Source: Prochlorococcus sp. AG-436-M02 (GTDB lineage Bacteria; Cyanobacteriota; Cyanobacteriia; PCC-6307; Cyanobiaceae). From it: DNA of 35,792 bases. Location of the stretch: assembly GCA_003212515.1 (NCBI GenBank), contig QCPL01000014.1, positions 1-35,792 on the forward strand, read 5' to 3'. Of the stretch, positions 15,525 through 24,606 are shown piece after piece; positions within the stretch are counted from its first letter, which is position 1, and every line of letters begins with the position of its first letter. Made by a program: the position numbers and the translations under genes. Below the pieces are notes generated by a model. That model worked only from the letters and a program-made list of their open reading frames with translations. It did not search any database and was not told the origin of the DNA.

Positions 15525-15797
15525 TTGTTTCTTGTGAAGAATTTTCTAGGCACACTTACTTTAGTATTTGCTTCACTTGTAATGGTTACGTTTCTTCTAG
15601 CTACAGAGGTTTTTGCCTACCCTCAAGAGCAATATCAAGAGTGTATTCTCGCTGTTAAGTCAAATCCTGCAGTCGTTGGTCTCCCTGAGATTTCTATTGA
15701 ATCTTTTTGTGATTGTGCCTTAACAGCAATTGTAGATGAGGGTAGGAATGATGAAAACTCTGCTAAGGTGTGTGCTCGAGAAAAACTAAATAACTAG
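15525..15797 (+). CDS. Small secreted Cys-containing protein, 90 aa
   Basis: An N-terminal signal peptide is clear: a basic start (Lys 5), a hydrophobic core to about residue 27 and a VFA-Y cleavage-like site near residues 29-32. The mature part is about 60 residues and acidic, with four Cys (ECILAV, FCDCAL, VCAREK) that could form two disulfides in the periplasm or thylakoid lumen. The start is TTG 15525 or GTG 15534; the first ATG is inside the signal core. Family not recognised. Confidence 0.65.
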   Translation: MFLVKNFLGTLTLVFASLVMVTFLLATEVFAYPQEQYQECILAVKSNPAVVGLPEISIESFCDCALTAIVDEGRNDENSAKVCAREKLNN

Positions 15798-16002
15798 TTG
15801 CATATAGCTGAGATCCGATGAATTTGAAATTAGTATTATTATAAATAACCTAGACTATTAAATTCAAATTACATTTGGTTGATACAATCAACCTTTACTT
15901 AACATTTTAGGGTGTGATTTGAAACGAATGGAGAAGAATACACCCTGAATTGTAAATATTATGTTATTTGTAAGAGATAAGCTTTCCATTATTGAATTTT
16001 AA
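15798..16002. other. Spacer with short inverted repeats
   Basis: It holds GGTTGAT-ACA-ATCAACC (15877-15893), a 7-bp palindrome with a three-base centre, and an AGGGTGT/ACACCCT pair about 40 nt apart (from 15909). The first could be a weak terminator for the secreted protein gene or an operator. No gene seen. Confidence 0.4.
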
Positions 16003-16110
16003 ATGGGGTTTCCACATTGTCCATTATGTGTCGCTTTAGCTGGGCTTTCAATGGCCCTAGTTTTGTCTAGGATGACAATGATTTACAAACTCAAAAATAT
16101 AACTATTTAG
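16003..16110 (+). CDS. Tiny membrane protein with CPLC motif, 35 aa
   Basis: Direct translation of ATG 16003 to TAG 16108-16110 gives 35 residues. It has FPHCPLC at 3-9, a hydrophobic helix (about 9-28) and a basic tail (YKLKNITI). A C-x2-C next to a membrane helix is unusual and suggests metal or heme binding or redox function, which is inference only. It is isolated in a long spacer, and no ribosome binding site is evident. Confidence 0.5.
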   Translation: MGFPHCPLCVALAGLSMALVLSRMTMIYKLKNITI

Positions 16111-16577
16111 CTTGCTAGAAATAGAGCAATCTTTTTCCAAAAAATAACTAAAGAATATTATTTGTTAATTACTTAGGAAGCTCTGTTGCTTAATCAATTA
16201 AAGGATTTATGAAATCAGTGGCTATTTAATAAATACTTCTAGTTATTGTAATTTATTTTTGCTATTGAGATTACTCACTGAAATCTATAGATCAAGTAAA
16301 AATATAATTATGTCAAGACCTCAAAAATGATTTCATAGTCTTGGGAGTTTGGGATCATTCATCGTTGATTGTATTGAGGAGTGAATTTACTTATGAAACT
16401 ATAATGAGTGGCTTTGGCAAGTTGGGAGCGACTAAAATAATACTTTTTAATCCTTTTTTTGAAGGACTTTCATTAAATGGTGCAATGATAAAAAGTTGAT
16501 TCTTTCGGAGGTTCATGTCTTTAGTGAGATTAGTTGCTAGAAAGAATGAGATATACAAAGTTTTGGCTCAAGAATCT
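16111..16577. other. About 470-nt spacer, no gene seen
   Basis: AT-rich sequence without a supported ORF before the tautomerase start. CAAGAC and GTCTTG (about 16313-16344) could close a hairpin with AATGA/TCAT inside. A GGAGG at 16507-16511 sits 3 nt before an ATG that is in frame with the tautomerase gene. No tRNA or mobile element. Confidence 0.4.
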
Positions 16578-16916
16578 ATGCCGCTCATCAATGTTCGAAC
16601 CTCTATTTCTAGTATTGAAAAGCCAGAATTACTTCTTCAAGAACTTTCTCAGGAATTATCTGACATTACAGGTAAGCCAGAGAAATATGTTATGGCTTTG
16701 TTGGAAACTGATGTCCCAATGGTGTTCTCTGGATCAAATGAGCCTTGTTGCTATATAGAAATTAAATCAATAGGTGCGATTAATCCTTCTGAGATGTCAG
16801 CAGCTTTCTGCAGGATGGTTTCTAGTAAGACAGAAATCCCTAGTAGTCGCATTTATCTTAGATTTGAAGATATCCCAGCAAAATATTGGGGGTGGGATGG
16901 AAGGACTTTTGGCTGA
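16578..16916 (+). CDS. MIF / phenylpyruvate tautomerase family protein
   Basis: From ATG 16578 the protein is 112 residues, the usual MIF length, and begins MPLINVRTSI, placing the catalytic proline at the mature N-terminus. The YIEIKSIG and IYLRFEDIPAKYWGWDGRTFG segments match the family core and C-terminus. These trimeric enzymes tautomerise keto-enol substrates in vitro; the physiological role is unknown. An in-frame ATG at 16515 with GGAGG just upstream would add 21 residues and block the proline, so the start is uncertain. Confidence 0.87.
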   Translation: MPLINVRTSISSIEKPELLLQELSQELSDITGKPEKYVMALLETDVPMVFSGSNEPCCYIEIKSIGAINPSEMSAAFCRMVSSKTEIPSSRIYLRFEDIPAKYWGWDGRTFG

Positions 16917-17167
16917 GATGGCTAATTAATAGCTTTAAAACTCTTTTATTGGAATTTTGATCACACAGAAAGGGAGTGAAGGTATTATATAAATAGAATT
17001 TTTTACAAAAAAAAAGGAAATAGCTGATCAAGTTAATTAAGTTCAATATACTACTTACAAGTGAATTTATTTCCAATTAAACCTGATCTTTTCTGGTTTT
17101 TGAGGAGATAATAGCTAGAGTTGTTTATTCGATAATCAATAATAAGAGCATTGAAGTGAGTATTTTT

Positions 17168-18478
17168 TTAGCTTGCAATACCTAACCCAAAGAATGTGTG
17201 AGATATGAATAAAATGCTAAACCCTCCAAGAAATAGTAATCCTAACCAACATAAGGATTTCATTAATCGACCATAATGATACTGTCGTCTAACTAATGGA
17301 CTATTAAGAGTATCCATTGCCATCCAAGCAAAGATAGGTGCAGATAGGAAGCTGCCTGTCATGGCTCCAAAAACAAAATCTTTTACTGTGATGCCACCAG
17401 CCCTTGCAATTAGAAGTGCTGTTAATGATGCAAATATGTGCAAAATAATCCATAATTTTAAACGTCTATTTTCTGAAGCAGAAGAATTAATTCCTCTATC
17501 TTTTTTTTGTAGCAGGCCTTGGATAGCAGAAATACTTCTAGGGTAAGCATCTAGACATGTCAAAGTTGTGCTAAACATTGCCGCAAATGATGCTGGGATA
17601 ATAATCCATTTAGCCCAGTTACCGATTGATTCTGTATAAAGACGAATAAGGTTTTGAGCGAACGATACACCGCTCCCTGACATCATTGCTTCACCACTGC
17701 CATACATAGTGAATGCTCCTAGCGATAAAAAGAGTAGGGCTGTGATGACAGTTATTAAATAGCCAAGATTGAAATCAAACTCAGCTTCTTCTTTATTTGC
17801 GATGTGATTAGTGCTTTTTGATTTGGAAAACATCCAAAGAGATGGCCATACACATAACTCAACAGGACCCGGCATCCAACCCATCAAGGGAATTAAAAAA
17901 GCTAAATTTTCTAGCCTCCATGGACTTGGCTTACTATTTATAAAGTTGATATCAATATCTCCAAGAGACCCACCTTGTATTAGTGAGAAAAAAGCAATGC
18001 TTGTTAAGAATGCAAGAATTAAGACGAGTGCTTTTGAGATTCGATCAAGTGCTTGATATTGCCCTAGCAATAAAATTAAGCCACTTATAACCAAAATCCC
18101 AATAGCCAGATCCATTGCTGGGAAGTAGGAGAAAAAAGGGAGATTAGTTAACAGAAGACCTGTGACAAAACTTACGGCTGAAATTGTTAATGTTCCGGTC
18201 ACTAGCCCAACTATGAGATAGAGAGGTAGATATATAGGATTGCGAGCCTTAAATCCCTCCAATAGTGAAAGGCCTGTGACTGCTGTAAAACGAGTCCCAA
18301 CTAAAAGAAAAGGATATTTAAATAAATTGGTAAGTAAGATGAGACCCACTAGAGCAAACCCAAACCTTGCTCCAGCAGTAGTAGATGACATTAAATGTGA
18401 CCCTCCAATGCAGGCTGCAGCTAGTAAGATCCCTGGGCCTAAAGATTTTTCAATCCCTTTTCTTGAGAGCGTCATCAT
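17168..18478 (-). CDS. Divergent NRAMP-family transporter
   Basis: A 436-residue protein with about 11-12 membrane helices and overall NRAMP/MntH layout. The first helix reads GPGILLAAACIGGSH (residues 14-28) where metal-transporting NRAMPs have DPGN, so the Asp and Asn ligands are absent. The TM6 region keeps Met 202 in MPGPVE where canonical members have MPHN. It therefore belongs to an NRAMP-related clade of uncertain substrate; manganese or iron transport should not be assumed. ATG 18478 is followed by a second Met. No operon partner within 190 nt. Confidence 0.85.
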   Translation of the reverse strand: MMTLSRKGIEKSLGPGILLAAACIGGSHLMSSTTAGARFGFALVGLILLTNLFKYPFLLVGTRFTAVTGLSLLEGFKARNPIYLPLYLIVGLVTGTLTISAVSFVTGLLLTNLPFFSYFPAMDLAIGILVISGLILLLGQYQALDRISKALVLILAFLTSIAFFSLIQGGSLGDIDINFINSKPSPWRLENLAFLIPLMGWMPGPVELCVWPSLWMFSKSKSTNHIANKEEAEFDFNLGYLITVITALLFLSLGAFTMYGSGEAMMSGSGVSFAQNLIRLYTESIGNWAKWIIIPASFAAMFSTTLTCLDAYPRSISAIQGLLQKKDRGINSSASENRRLKLWIILHIFASLTALLIARAGGITVKDFVFGAMTGSFLSAPIFAWMAMDTLNSPLVRRQYHYGRLMKSLCWLGLLFLGGFSILFISHTFFGLGIAS

Positions 18479-18685
18479 TGAAGAACTACTATCACTATGC
18501 TGATGAAAACAGCAACCACTTTCAACTCATCTGAACAATTAAACTTTTATTCTTTATTAAAAGAAAAATAGACTAGAAAAATTTAAAATTTCGTGTACTT
18601 AATTGAATCAATATTTTAATTATAGGTTCCTTATTCTCTTATAGACAATTTTAATTACTTACTAAATTTGCTACTAGAGAAACTA

Positions 18686-18931
18686 TTAAGAGTAAAAAAG
18701 AATTACCAGACCTTTTTTTGAGTAATGTGATTCCCTTTCCTCTCTACTAAGATCAAGACCTACTTCCAAACCCTCTTTAAGTGCATCCTCGTAGAAAGTC
18801 TTAGAAGAGCCTGGGAGCTCTTTTTTACATAAAGCTGCTATCCCAATGGGTGTAGCATGCCATTGGAATTTTGATGTTTGTCCTATGGCGGGCTCCTTAA
18901 GTGAATCCTCTAATAATTCTTGAGTGGACAT
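18686..18931 (-). CDS. Hypothetical soluble protein, 81 aa
   Basis: Acidic, helical, without membrane segments; contains KFQWHATPIGIAALCKKE and ends in a hydrophobic strand (GLVILFYS). No family recognised. It is separated from neighbours by about 180-210 nt on each side. Confidence 0.6.
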   Translation of the reverse strand: MSTQELLEDSLKEPAIGQTSKFQWHATPIGIAALCKKELPGSSKTFYEDALKEGLEVGLDLSREERESHYSKKGLVILFYS

Positions 18932-19113
18932 TTTGTAATTGAACTAAAAGGGATTTATTCCTTATAAGATGACAAGAATATAAGGGAAATGCGATAAATT
19001 CTTTGTTTTCAGCACTTAATCTTTTTTGGAACCTTGATTAAGGGAAAGTGATTTTATATGAGATTACTTTCCTAGCTCTTTTTAATTGAAATAAGAAGGT
19101 GTCCCATTTAGAT

Positions 19114-19746
19114 TTACAAATTCGCTAGGCGGGAAATATATGATTTCTGGTTGCCAGCATTAATCCAACCGGTGGCAATTGTTTTTGTTGAAGTCTTACT
19201 GACACGACCTCTATGAATATGTGAGAGAGTAGAAGGAAAGATTATAAGCTTTCCTCTCGTTGCCTCTTCATGATGTTGTTGCCAGTAAAACTCTGTTCCG
19301 GCTGATTCGATATCATTGCAATAAAGAATCCATGCTAAAACTCTATACATTGGTTCAGTTGCTTCATTACTAATTGTCCAATCGCAATGCCATTGCTTGA
19401 ACCCCTCGTTGGGGGCATATCGTTGCAGATTAAATATTGGATTTATAAATAGTGATTTTTCTGGGCAGCAATCTTTAAAGAGAGGTCGTTCTTTAAGATA
19501 TTTTTGAAGACCAGCATCAACTCCTCTGAGTATAACTTGTGCGAGGGCAAATGCTTCAGGGTCCGAACGGTCAATAGCTACAAGGCTTATATCAGTAGAT
19601 ATCTTTCCTTTTTCTTCTGGTAATGAAGTTGTTGTGTTGAAAGCTATTCCTTTTTGATGTAGATCAGTGCGTTTATCAAAGAATGCCATTATCCCATCTG
19701 AAACTGCGTCAAAGCCCGAATTTTGGTAACGACCTATTAATTCCAT
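19114..19746 (-). CDS. 2-oxoglutarate/Fe(II)-dependent oxygenase (prolyl-4-hydroxylase-like)
   Basis: 210 residues. The iron ligands appear as H120-x-D122 (QWHCDW) and H178 (SHIHRGRV), followed ten residues later by Lys 188 in the place of the 2-oxoglutarate-binding Arg/Lys. The FPS before the distal His and the ATGWI strand after it are typical of the P4H-like double-stranded beta-helix. The enzyme probably hydroxylates a peptide, amino acid or small metabolite; substrate unknown. A 66-residue gene lies about 67 nt upstream on the same strand. Confidence 0.88.
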   Translation of the reverse strand: MELIGRYQNSGFDAVSDGIMAFFDKRTDLHQKGIAFNTTTSLPEEKGKISTDISLVAIDRSDPEAFALAQVILRGVDAGLQKYLKERPLFKDCCPEKSLFINPIFNLQRYAPNEGFKQWHCDWTISNEATEPMYRVLAWILYCNDIESAGTEFYWQQHHEEATRGKLIIFPSTLSHIHRGRVSKTSTKTIATGWINAGNQKSYISRLANL

Positions 19747-19813
19747 GAGTATTGAGCACCCTCCTTTTTGATATAAGCCAATTGGAAATAGTTAATAAGT
19801 AGGATATTGCCTA

Positions 19814-20014
19814 CTAAGAAATTGGATCTTCGTAATCATTAGTCGTCATATCTGGAAATGCAATAACGTCTTCGTAACTAGGTAAATCAACAATCCACTC
19901 TGCAAACTCATTGATGAGTGCGTATTGATCTTTCCCTTTTAGATGCTTAGATCTATCTAAAACATGAATAATAGCAAGAGAAAGTGATTCGAGTGCTGAG
20001 TTTACTTCTTGCAT
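19814..20014 (-). CDS. Small acidic protein, GKD/EWI family member 1, 66 aa
   Basis: Helical acidic protein with LKGKDQYALINEFAEWIV followed by IAFPDMT. The protein at 32620-32844 shares L-x-GKD-x2-A-[IL]-[IV]-x-EF-x-EWI-[VL] and the later PD-[ML]-T, so the two are paralogues. No known domain. It may be co-transcribed with the oxygenase downstream. Confidence 0.65.
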   Translation of the reverse strand: MQEVNSALESLSLAIIHVLDRSKHLKGKDQYALINEFAEWIVDLPSYEDVIAFPDMTTNDYEDPIS

Positions 20015-20625
20015 AGATTTTACGACTCATTTCAAATTACCTAACACTTTTATCAAAAGCTACTCCTTTTAGATGAATAAAAGCAAAAGAGGTGTTTTAT
20101 CTTGATAGCCTAATGATTCGGCAAACGTCTAATGAACTTTCTCCGATTTTCACATTAATAGCTTAAACATTATACGGAAACATGAATGCTAAAGGGGGCA
20201 TCTAAATTTTGCTGACCTTTTAATTTTTTAAAAGAAGACCCCACTTTGATTCTGAAGATTATTTGGCATTAGTATTAGAGTTTTTAAGCGAAAATAAGAT
20301 AAGATTTAAAATATGAGGATTTTGCTGAGAGATTTTAGGGAGTCAGTGATATTAGAATTTCGGCAGTAAAAGTTCAGCGAAGATTCTTTGAATAAAAAGA
20401 TGTAAATAATTAAATTATCAAAATGTAATTCAGAGGTTTTATAATTCGTTTTATATGGTTTTATTCCTTAGCCTAACTTATTAACTGTTGAAGAACGTTT
20501 CAAGATAATTGTCTAAGCTTAATCTAAGAACTCCTAGCTTTAATTATTAAGCTATTAAGCTGAAACAGGACTTCCCCTGATATAAATGATTAAGACGATC
20601 TGCAAGATAGAGGGTTTAGACCATC
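20015..20625. other. 611-nt spacer, no gene seen
   Basis: No frame longer than about 20 codons with a credible start. CTTTTAA/TTAAAAG (20217-20234) forms a weak AT hairpin. An imperfect inverted repeat, TAAGACGATC with GACCATCTTA, spans about 20590-20630 and could end the 20626-21057 gene. The length would allow a small RNA, but I see no diagnostic motif. Confidence 0.45.
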
Positions 20626-21057
20626 TTAAATAATCAATTCGACAATACCCTCTGTTACATACTTCGCTAAATCCTCTATATTATTTTCTAATTCTTCAAT
20701 TTTAATGTTCCATTTGTTAGACATTTTTCTGGCTAATTTGTGCTCTTTTGCATGACGCAACATCGACTCCACCATATAATCTGATAAGCTTATATTCATT
20801 CTTATAACTAGATAATCCCAAACAGATTTGTTTAGGCTATTAATATATTTAATGTCATCTGTTCCAGTGTAATCATATAATTCCATCACTCCATGATGGC
20901 AGAAAATTTGACCTAACTCATCGTATGGATTCTTTGCATCCTTAGCATGTTCATACTCCGCCAACATCCATTCGAGCTCTTTCTTCCTTTCTTCATTTCC
21001 ATCTCTTGCTGCTTGGAGAAGTTTATAAAACGATCCAAATTCAATTGCGTTCGCCAT
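20626..21057 (-). CDS. Hypothetical helical protein, 143 aa
   Basis: Acidic and almost wholly helical, with no membrane segments. The N-terminal half is charged (RDGNEERKKELEWMLAEYEH), and a CHHGVMELYDYTG stretch lies near residues 53-65. The pattern does not match a family I know. The start ATG 21057 opens with MANAIEFGSFYKLLQAARDG, which looks like a genuine N-terminus. Confidence 0.62.
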   Translation of the reverse strand: MANAIEFGSFYKLLQAARDGNEERKKELEWMLAEYEHAKDAKNPYDELGQIFCHHGVMELYDYTGTDDIKYINSLNKSVWDYLVIRMNISLSDYMVESMLRHAKEHKLARKMSNKWNIKIEELENNIEDLAKYVTEGIVELII

Positions 21058-21290
21058 TTGATGGGTTTAGTTGAATTAACGATACTGATCTTGTTTGCGT
21101 TAGTAAATGTTTTGGAGAAAATTTTTGATTAAATTCTTTATAAGTCTCTTGATTGAAGGCAGTATTGAAATAAACTATATTAGTCTGCTCCAAATGGCTA
21201 TCTAGATTGGATTAAGCCCAAGAGGCTTTGGCAATTAATGAACTTCCTTGAGGACCATTCTTTCTTTAACTTAACTAGGTCCTTTTTTTT

Positions 21291-21590
21291 ATGACAATTT
21301 TTATTGGTAATCTTTCTTTTGATGCGGAACAAGAGGATATAATTGGTGTTTTCAGTAGTTATGGAGAAGTTAAGGATTGCAAAATTCCATTAGATAGAGA
21401 AACAGGGAGGAAGCGTGGATTCGCATTTGTGGATATGGCCAATCAAGAGGATGAGCAAAAAGCAATTGATGATTTGCAAGATGTTGAATGGATGGGGCGC
21501 AATATTCGTGTGAATAGGGCTGAACCTCGTAGAGATTCTAGAGAAGGTGGAGGACGAGGTGGTTATGGGGGTGGCAGGAATCGTAGGTAA
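21291..21590 (+). CDS. Single-RRM glycine-rich RNA-binding protein
   Basis: 99 residues: one RNA recognition motif with RNP2 IFIGNL (3-8) and RNP1 KRGFAFVDM (41-49), then a short Arg/Gly tail (REGGGRGGYGGGRNRR). This is the cyanobacterial Rbp type, linked in other species to cold response and to thylakoid mRNA targeting. Both aromatic positions in RNP1 are present, so RNA binding should be intact. The ATG follows a long T-run; no strong ribosome binding site is seen. Confidence 0.95.
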   Translation: MTIFIGNLSFDAEQEDIIGVFSSYGEVKDCKIPLDRETGRKRGFAFVDMANQEDEQKAIDDLQDVEWMGRNIRVNRAEPRRDSREGGGRGGYGGGRNRR

Positions 21591-21602
21591 GTTAAAAGAA
21601 AA

Positions 21603-21640
21603 CTATTTATATTAACTATTAAAATAGAATGCTTTTTTTA
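21603..21640. terminator. Weak AT-rich hairpin with T-run
   Basis: CTATTT (21603-21608) can pair with AAATAG, followed after a few bases by GCTTTTTTT. It lies between the convergent RRM and ABC-F genes. The all-AT stem makes it a weak terminator candidate. Confidence 0.3.
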
Positions 21641-21652
21641 TTATGAAAAAAA

Positions 21653-23575
21653 CTAATTCTCCAAATCGCTAAGAAAAAGCCATCTCTCTTCGGCGTTTTG
21701 AATTTTCTCAGATACATCTGCTAACTGTTGACTTAAACAAGAAATATTAGTTTCAAAACCTGATTTTGAAATATTTTCTTCAATAATTATTTTTTCTTCT
21801 TCAAGAAGAATCATCTTTCTTTCTAATTCCTTAAGCTCTTCTTTTTCTTTATAGGAAAGTACTTTTCGCTTTTTTTTAGAGAAAAAAGAAGCCTCTAAGG
21901 TTTCTTTTTTACTTTTTCCTAAAACAATATCATTCTTTTTTTTACTTTCTATATTACACAGCTGTTTTTTAGAATTTATAAACGAAGTGTAATTGCCTTC
22001 ATATCTAATTAGTTTTTTATTCTCAACGTTGAATATTCTATCTACAGTTCTATCTAAAAAGTATCTATCATGTGAGACAATAATAACACATCCTTTGAAA
22101 TTATGAATAAAATCTTCTAGTACACTAAGTGTATTTATATCTAAATCATTAGTTGGTTCATCTAGAAGTAATACATTTGGTTTATTAATAAGCATTCTGC
22201 ACAAACTCAGCCTTCGTTTTTCTCCTCCTGAAAGTTTTCTGAGGGGAGTATGTTGCTCAGATGGTGAAAAGAGAAATCTCTCGAGTAATTTTGATGCAGT
22301 AATTTGTTTACCCCCTATTTCAATGCTTGAAGAAGCCTCTTCAACGAAATCTATTACTTTTCGATGCATACCCTCCCCTTTACTTAATTCAGTAGTGTAT
22401 TGATCTAAATAACCGATATGTATAGTTTCTCCTACTTCAAGAGTTCCTTTTGACGGTTTTTTTCTACCTGAAATAATTTCTAGCAAAGTAGACTTTCCAG
22501 TACCATTAGGACCAATAATCCCTACCTTATCTTCTGGACTAAAGCTATAATTGAAATCTTTTAAAAGATAATAAGTATTTTCTTCCCCACCAATAGCCAC
22601 ATCTAAATTTCTTGCTTCAATTACTTTCTTCCCAATTCTTCTTGAAGTTGAATTTAGGTTGACATTTTTTTTAAGTTCATAAGCAATCTCTGATTGCATT
22701 TCAGCAATCCTTTTAATCCTTGCTTTCTGTTTAGTGCTTCTTGCTTTAGGACCTTTCCTTAGCCAATCTAACTCTTTTCTTAAGATGCCTTGGAATTTTC
22801 TTTCTGAAATAATATTAGACTTTTCTTTTTCTACTTTCTGTTGAAGATATTTAGTGTAGTTACCAAAGTATTTATATATTTTCCCTCGATCAACTTCAAT
22901 CATTTTTGTTGTGACTTTATCTAGCACATATCTATCGTGGGTAACTAGAACGAGAGCCCCACTATATTTGGTTAGCCAAGATTGAAGCCAATCAACGGCG
23001 GTTGCATCTAAGTGATTTGTAGGTTCGTCAAGGAGGAGAACGTCTGGATTTGATACTAATGCCGACGCTAAACCTACTCTTTTCTTAAAACCACCTGACA
23101 ATTCTTTGATATTCCTGTTTACGTCGACTATTCCAAGCCTGCTAAGAATCTCTTTACATTGTTCTTCAATATTCCAAGCATTAGAGGCATCCATTAGCTC
23201 ACTCAATTGGCCTAATTCACTTAGAAGATCGTTGTTTTGTGGATTTTCTTCAATTTTTTTTGAAATTTTATTGAATCTCAGTAATAAATCTCTTTTCTCA
23301 CCGCAACCTTTAAGGACTTCTTCAAGAAGAGTCTTTTCTTCATCTAAGTCATCATCTTGATCAACTAGTGATATTTGAATTGAAGGAGAACATTTTCTTT
23401 TCCCTGATAAGAGAGGCTCCTTCCCTGCAATTATCTTTAGTAGGGTTGATTTGCCTGCTCCATTTGGTCCAATTAAACCAAGTCGCTCATTCTTATTAAT
23501 ATATAGATCAAGATTTTCAAAAAGAGTTTTTATGCCGAAATCTTTTGAAGCTTTTTCAATACTAATCAATGTCAT
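21653..23575 (-). CDS. uup: ABC-F family ATPase, Uup-like
   Basis: 640 residues, two ATP-binding cassettes and no membrane domain. Cassette 1 has Walker A GPNGAGKST (36-44), LSGG (159-162) and LLLDEPTNHLD (180-190). Cassette 2 has GPNGTGKST (355-363), LSGG (448-451) and LLLDEPTNDLD (469-479). The interdomain linker (about 225-315) is Lys/Arg-rich, and a C-terminal coiled coil (about 560-640) points to Uup rather than EttA. Such proteins act on ribosomes or on nucleic-acid intermediates, not in transport. Confidence 0.92.
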   Translation of the reverse strand: MTLISIEKASKDFGIKTLFENLDLYINKNERLGLIGPNGAGKSTLLKIIAGKEPLLSGKRKCSPSIQISLVDQDDDLDEEKTLLEEVLKGCGEKRDLLLRFNKISKKIEENPQNNDLLSELGQLSELMDASNAWNIEEQCKEILSRLGIVDVNRNIKELSGGFKKRVGLASALVSNPDVLLLDEPTNHLDATAVDWLQSWLTKYSGALVLVTHDRYVLDKVTTKMIEVDRGKIYKYFGNYTKYLQQKVEKEKSNIISERKFQGILRKELDWLRKGPKARSTKQKARIKRIAEMQSEIAYELKKNVNLNSTSRRIGKKVIEARNLDVAIGGEENTYYLLKDFNYSFSPEDKVGIIGPNGTGKSTLLEIISGRKKPSKGTLEVGETIHIGYLDQYTTELSKGEGMHRKVIDFVEEASSSIEIGGKQITASKLLERFLFSPSEQHTPLRKLSGGEKRRLSLCRMLINKPNVLLLDEPTNDLDINTLSVLEDFIHNFKGCVIIVSHDRYFLDRTVDRIFNVENKKLIRYEGNYTSFINSKKQLCNIESKKKNDIVLGKSKKETLEASFFSKKKRKVLSYKEKEELKELERKMILLEEEKIIIEENISKSGFETNISCLSQQLADVSEKIQNAEERWLFLSDLEN

Positions 23576-23730
23576 ACTTATAAGTCTATGACTGAAACCT
23601 GAGTTAAGTCTTAAGAGATGTTATTCGTAATTATAATCATCTTCAAATCATGTAAAAGTTACTTTGTTTAGGAGTTGAAAAACATATTAATTAAAATAAA
23701 TTGTGGCTTAAAACTTACTGAATAATATTT

Positions 23731-24048
23731 TTATTCCGCAGATTCAAATGATCGTAGTAATTTAAAGCCTTTACGTATTACCAGTATTATCCCATATATT
23801 CCAAACCCAAGTGGGAAAATTGAAAGTGGATCAAAATTCATTTCCGAATAATTCTTTACCTCATTTGTATAGTCAATCCCATGACAAGGAGATAGATAAA
23901 GCAAGCTAGTGAAAATTAGCCCCCATCCTAGAATAGAAAGAAAACCATCTTTTGTGCGGCCTTCGTAAAAACGGTCAAGACCTACTCCCCAGCCAATTGA
24001 AAGTACAGCAAGGCGAGTAATTGCCTTCTTTTCATCTTTGTTAAACAA
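23731..24048 (-). CDS. TM2-domain-like membrane protein, 105 aa
   Basis: Residues 18-45 (SIGWGVGLDRFYEGRTKDGF and the next helix) match the TM2 pattern of two helices joined by a short turn with G-x3-DRFY-x-G. A second hydrophobic hairpin follows near residues 75-92. Function of these proteins is unknown. About 155 nt separate it from the upstream end of the ABC-F gene. Confidence 0.78.
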   Translation of the reverse strand: MFNKDEKKAITRLAVLSIGWGVGLDRFYEGRTKDGFLSILGWGLIFTSLLYLSPCHGIDYTNEVKNYSEMNFDPLSIFPLGFGIYGIILVIRKGFKLLRSFESAE

Positions 24049-24310
24049 TGATTTGCTCCAAGCAATAATATTTCTGTATATAAACTATAAAGCTTAAAAC
24101 AACAGAATGTGGCTTTTTTCACAATTAGTTCAAATTTTAGACTCCTTTAGGATTATTTAAAGTAGTGGGTTGCCTTTTTAAAGCAGCAAATAATTATCAT
24201 TTAGCCTATGATTTATATGAATTAAACCGATATGAATAAATTTATTTAATGTTAATAGCATGATAAATAAGATGAGATGTTAGAATATTAGACTATTTTT
24301 TTTATTTGAA

Positions 24311-24484
24311 ATGACATTTAGGATTAGACGTTATGATGGTATTGATGATGAAGTAACTATGCAAGAGATAGAAAATTATGAACAAGCTTATGATATTTTA
24401 GAGAATATTTACTCTGATATATGCTGTTCAGATGCAGATTATGATGATCGCCCATACTATGATATTATTGAAATTAATAATTAA
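24311..24484 (+). CDS. Small acidic protein, 57 aa
   Basis: Direct translation of ATG 24311 to TAA 24482-24484 gives 57 residues, very acidic and Tyr-rich (ENYEQAYDILENIY, DADYDDRPYYD) with one Cys pair (ICCS). It has regular coding character and begins after a T-rich leader. It may be a cyanobacterial protein of unknown function. No ribosome binding site is evident. Confidence 0.55.
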   Translation: MTFRIRRYDGIDDEVTMQEIENYEQAYDILENIYSDICCSDADYDDRPYYDIIEINN

Positions 24485-24606
24485 CTGGTGATTCTATAAT
24501 AATTAGCTTGATTAGATTGTTTTTTCTAGAATTTTAATTAATAACCTAATTAATTTATACCCTCTATTTACAAACTCTCTGATTTTTTATATATCTAGTA
24601 GGTATA

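Noticed and set aside
16858-17076. Minus-strand 72-codon frame after the tautomerase gene
   Set aside because: Composition reflects A/T runs, it overlaps the tautomerase gene end, and it has no recognisable feature.
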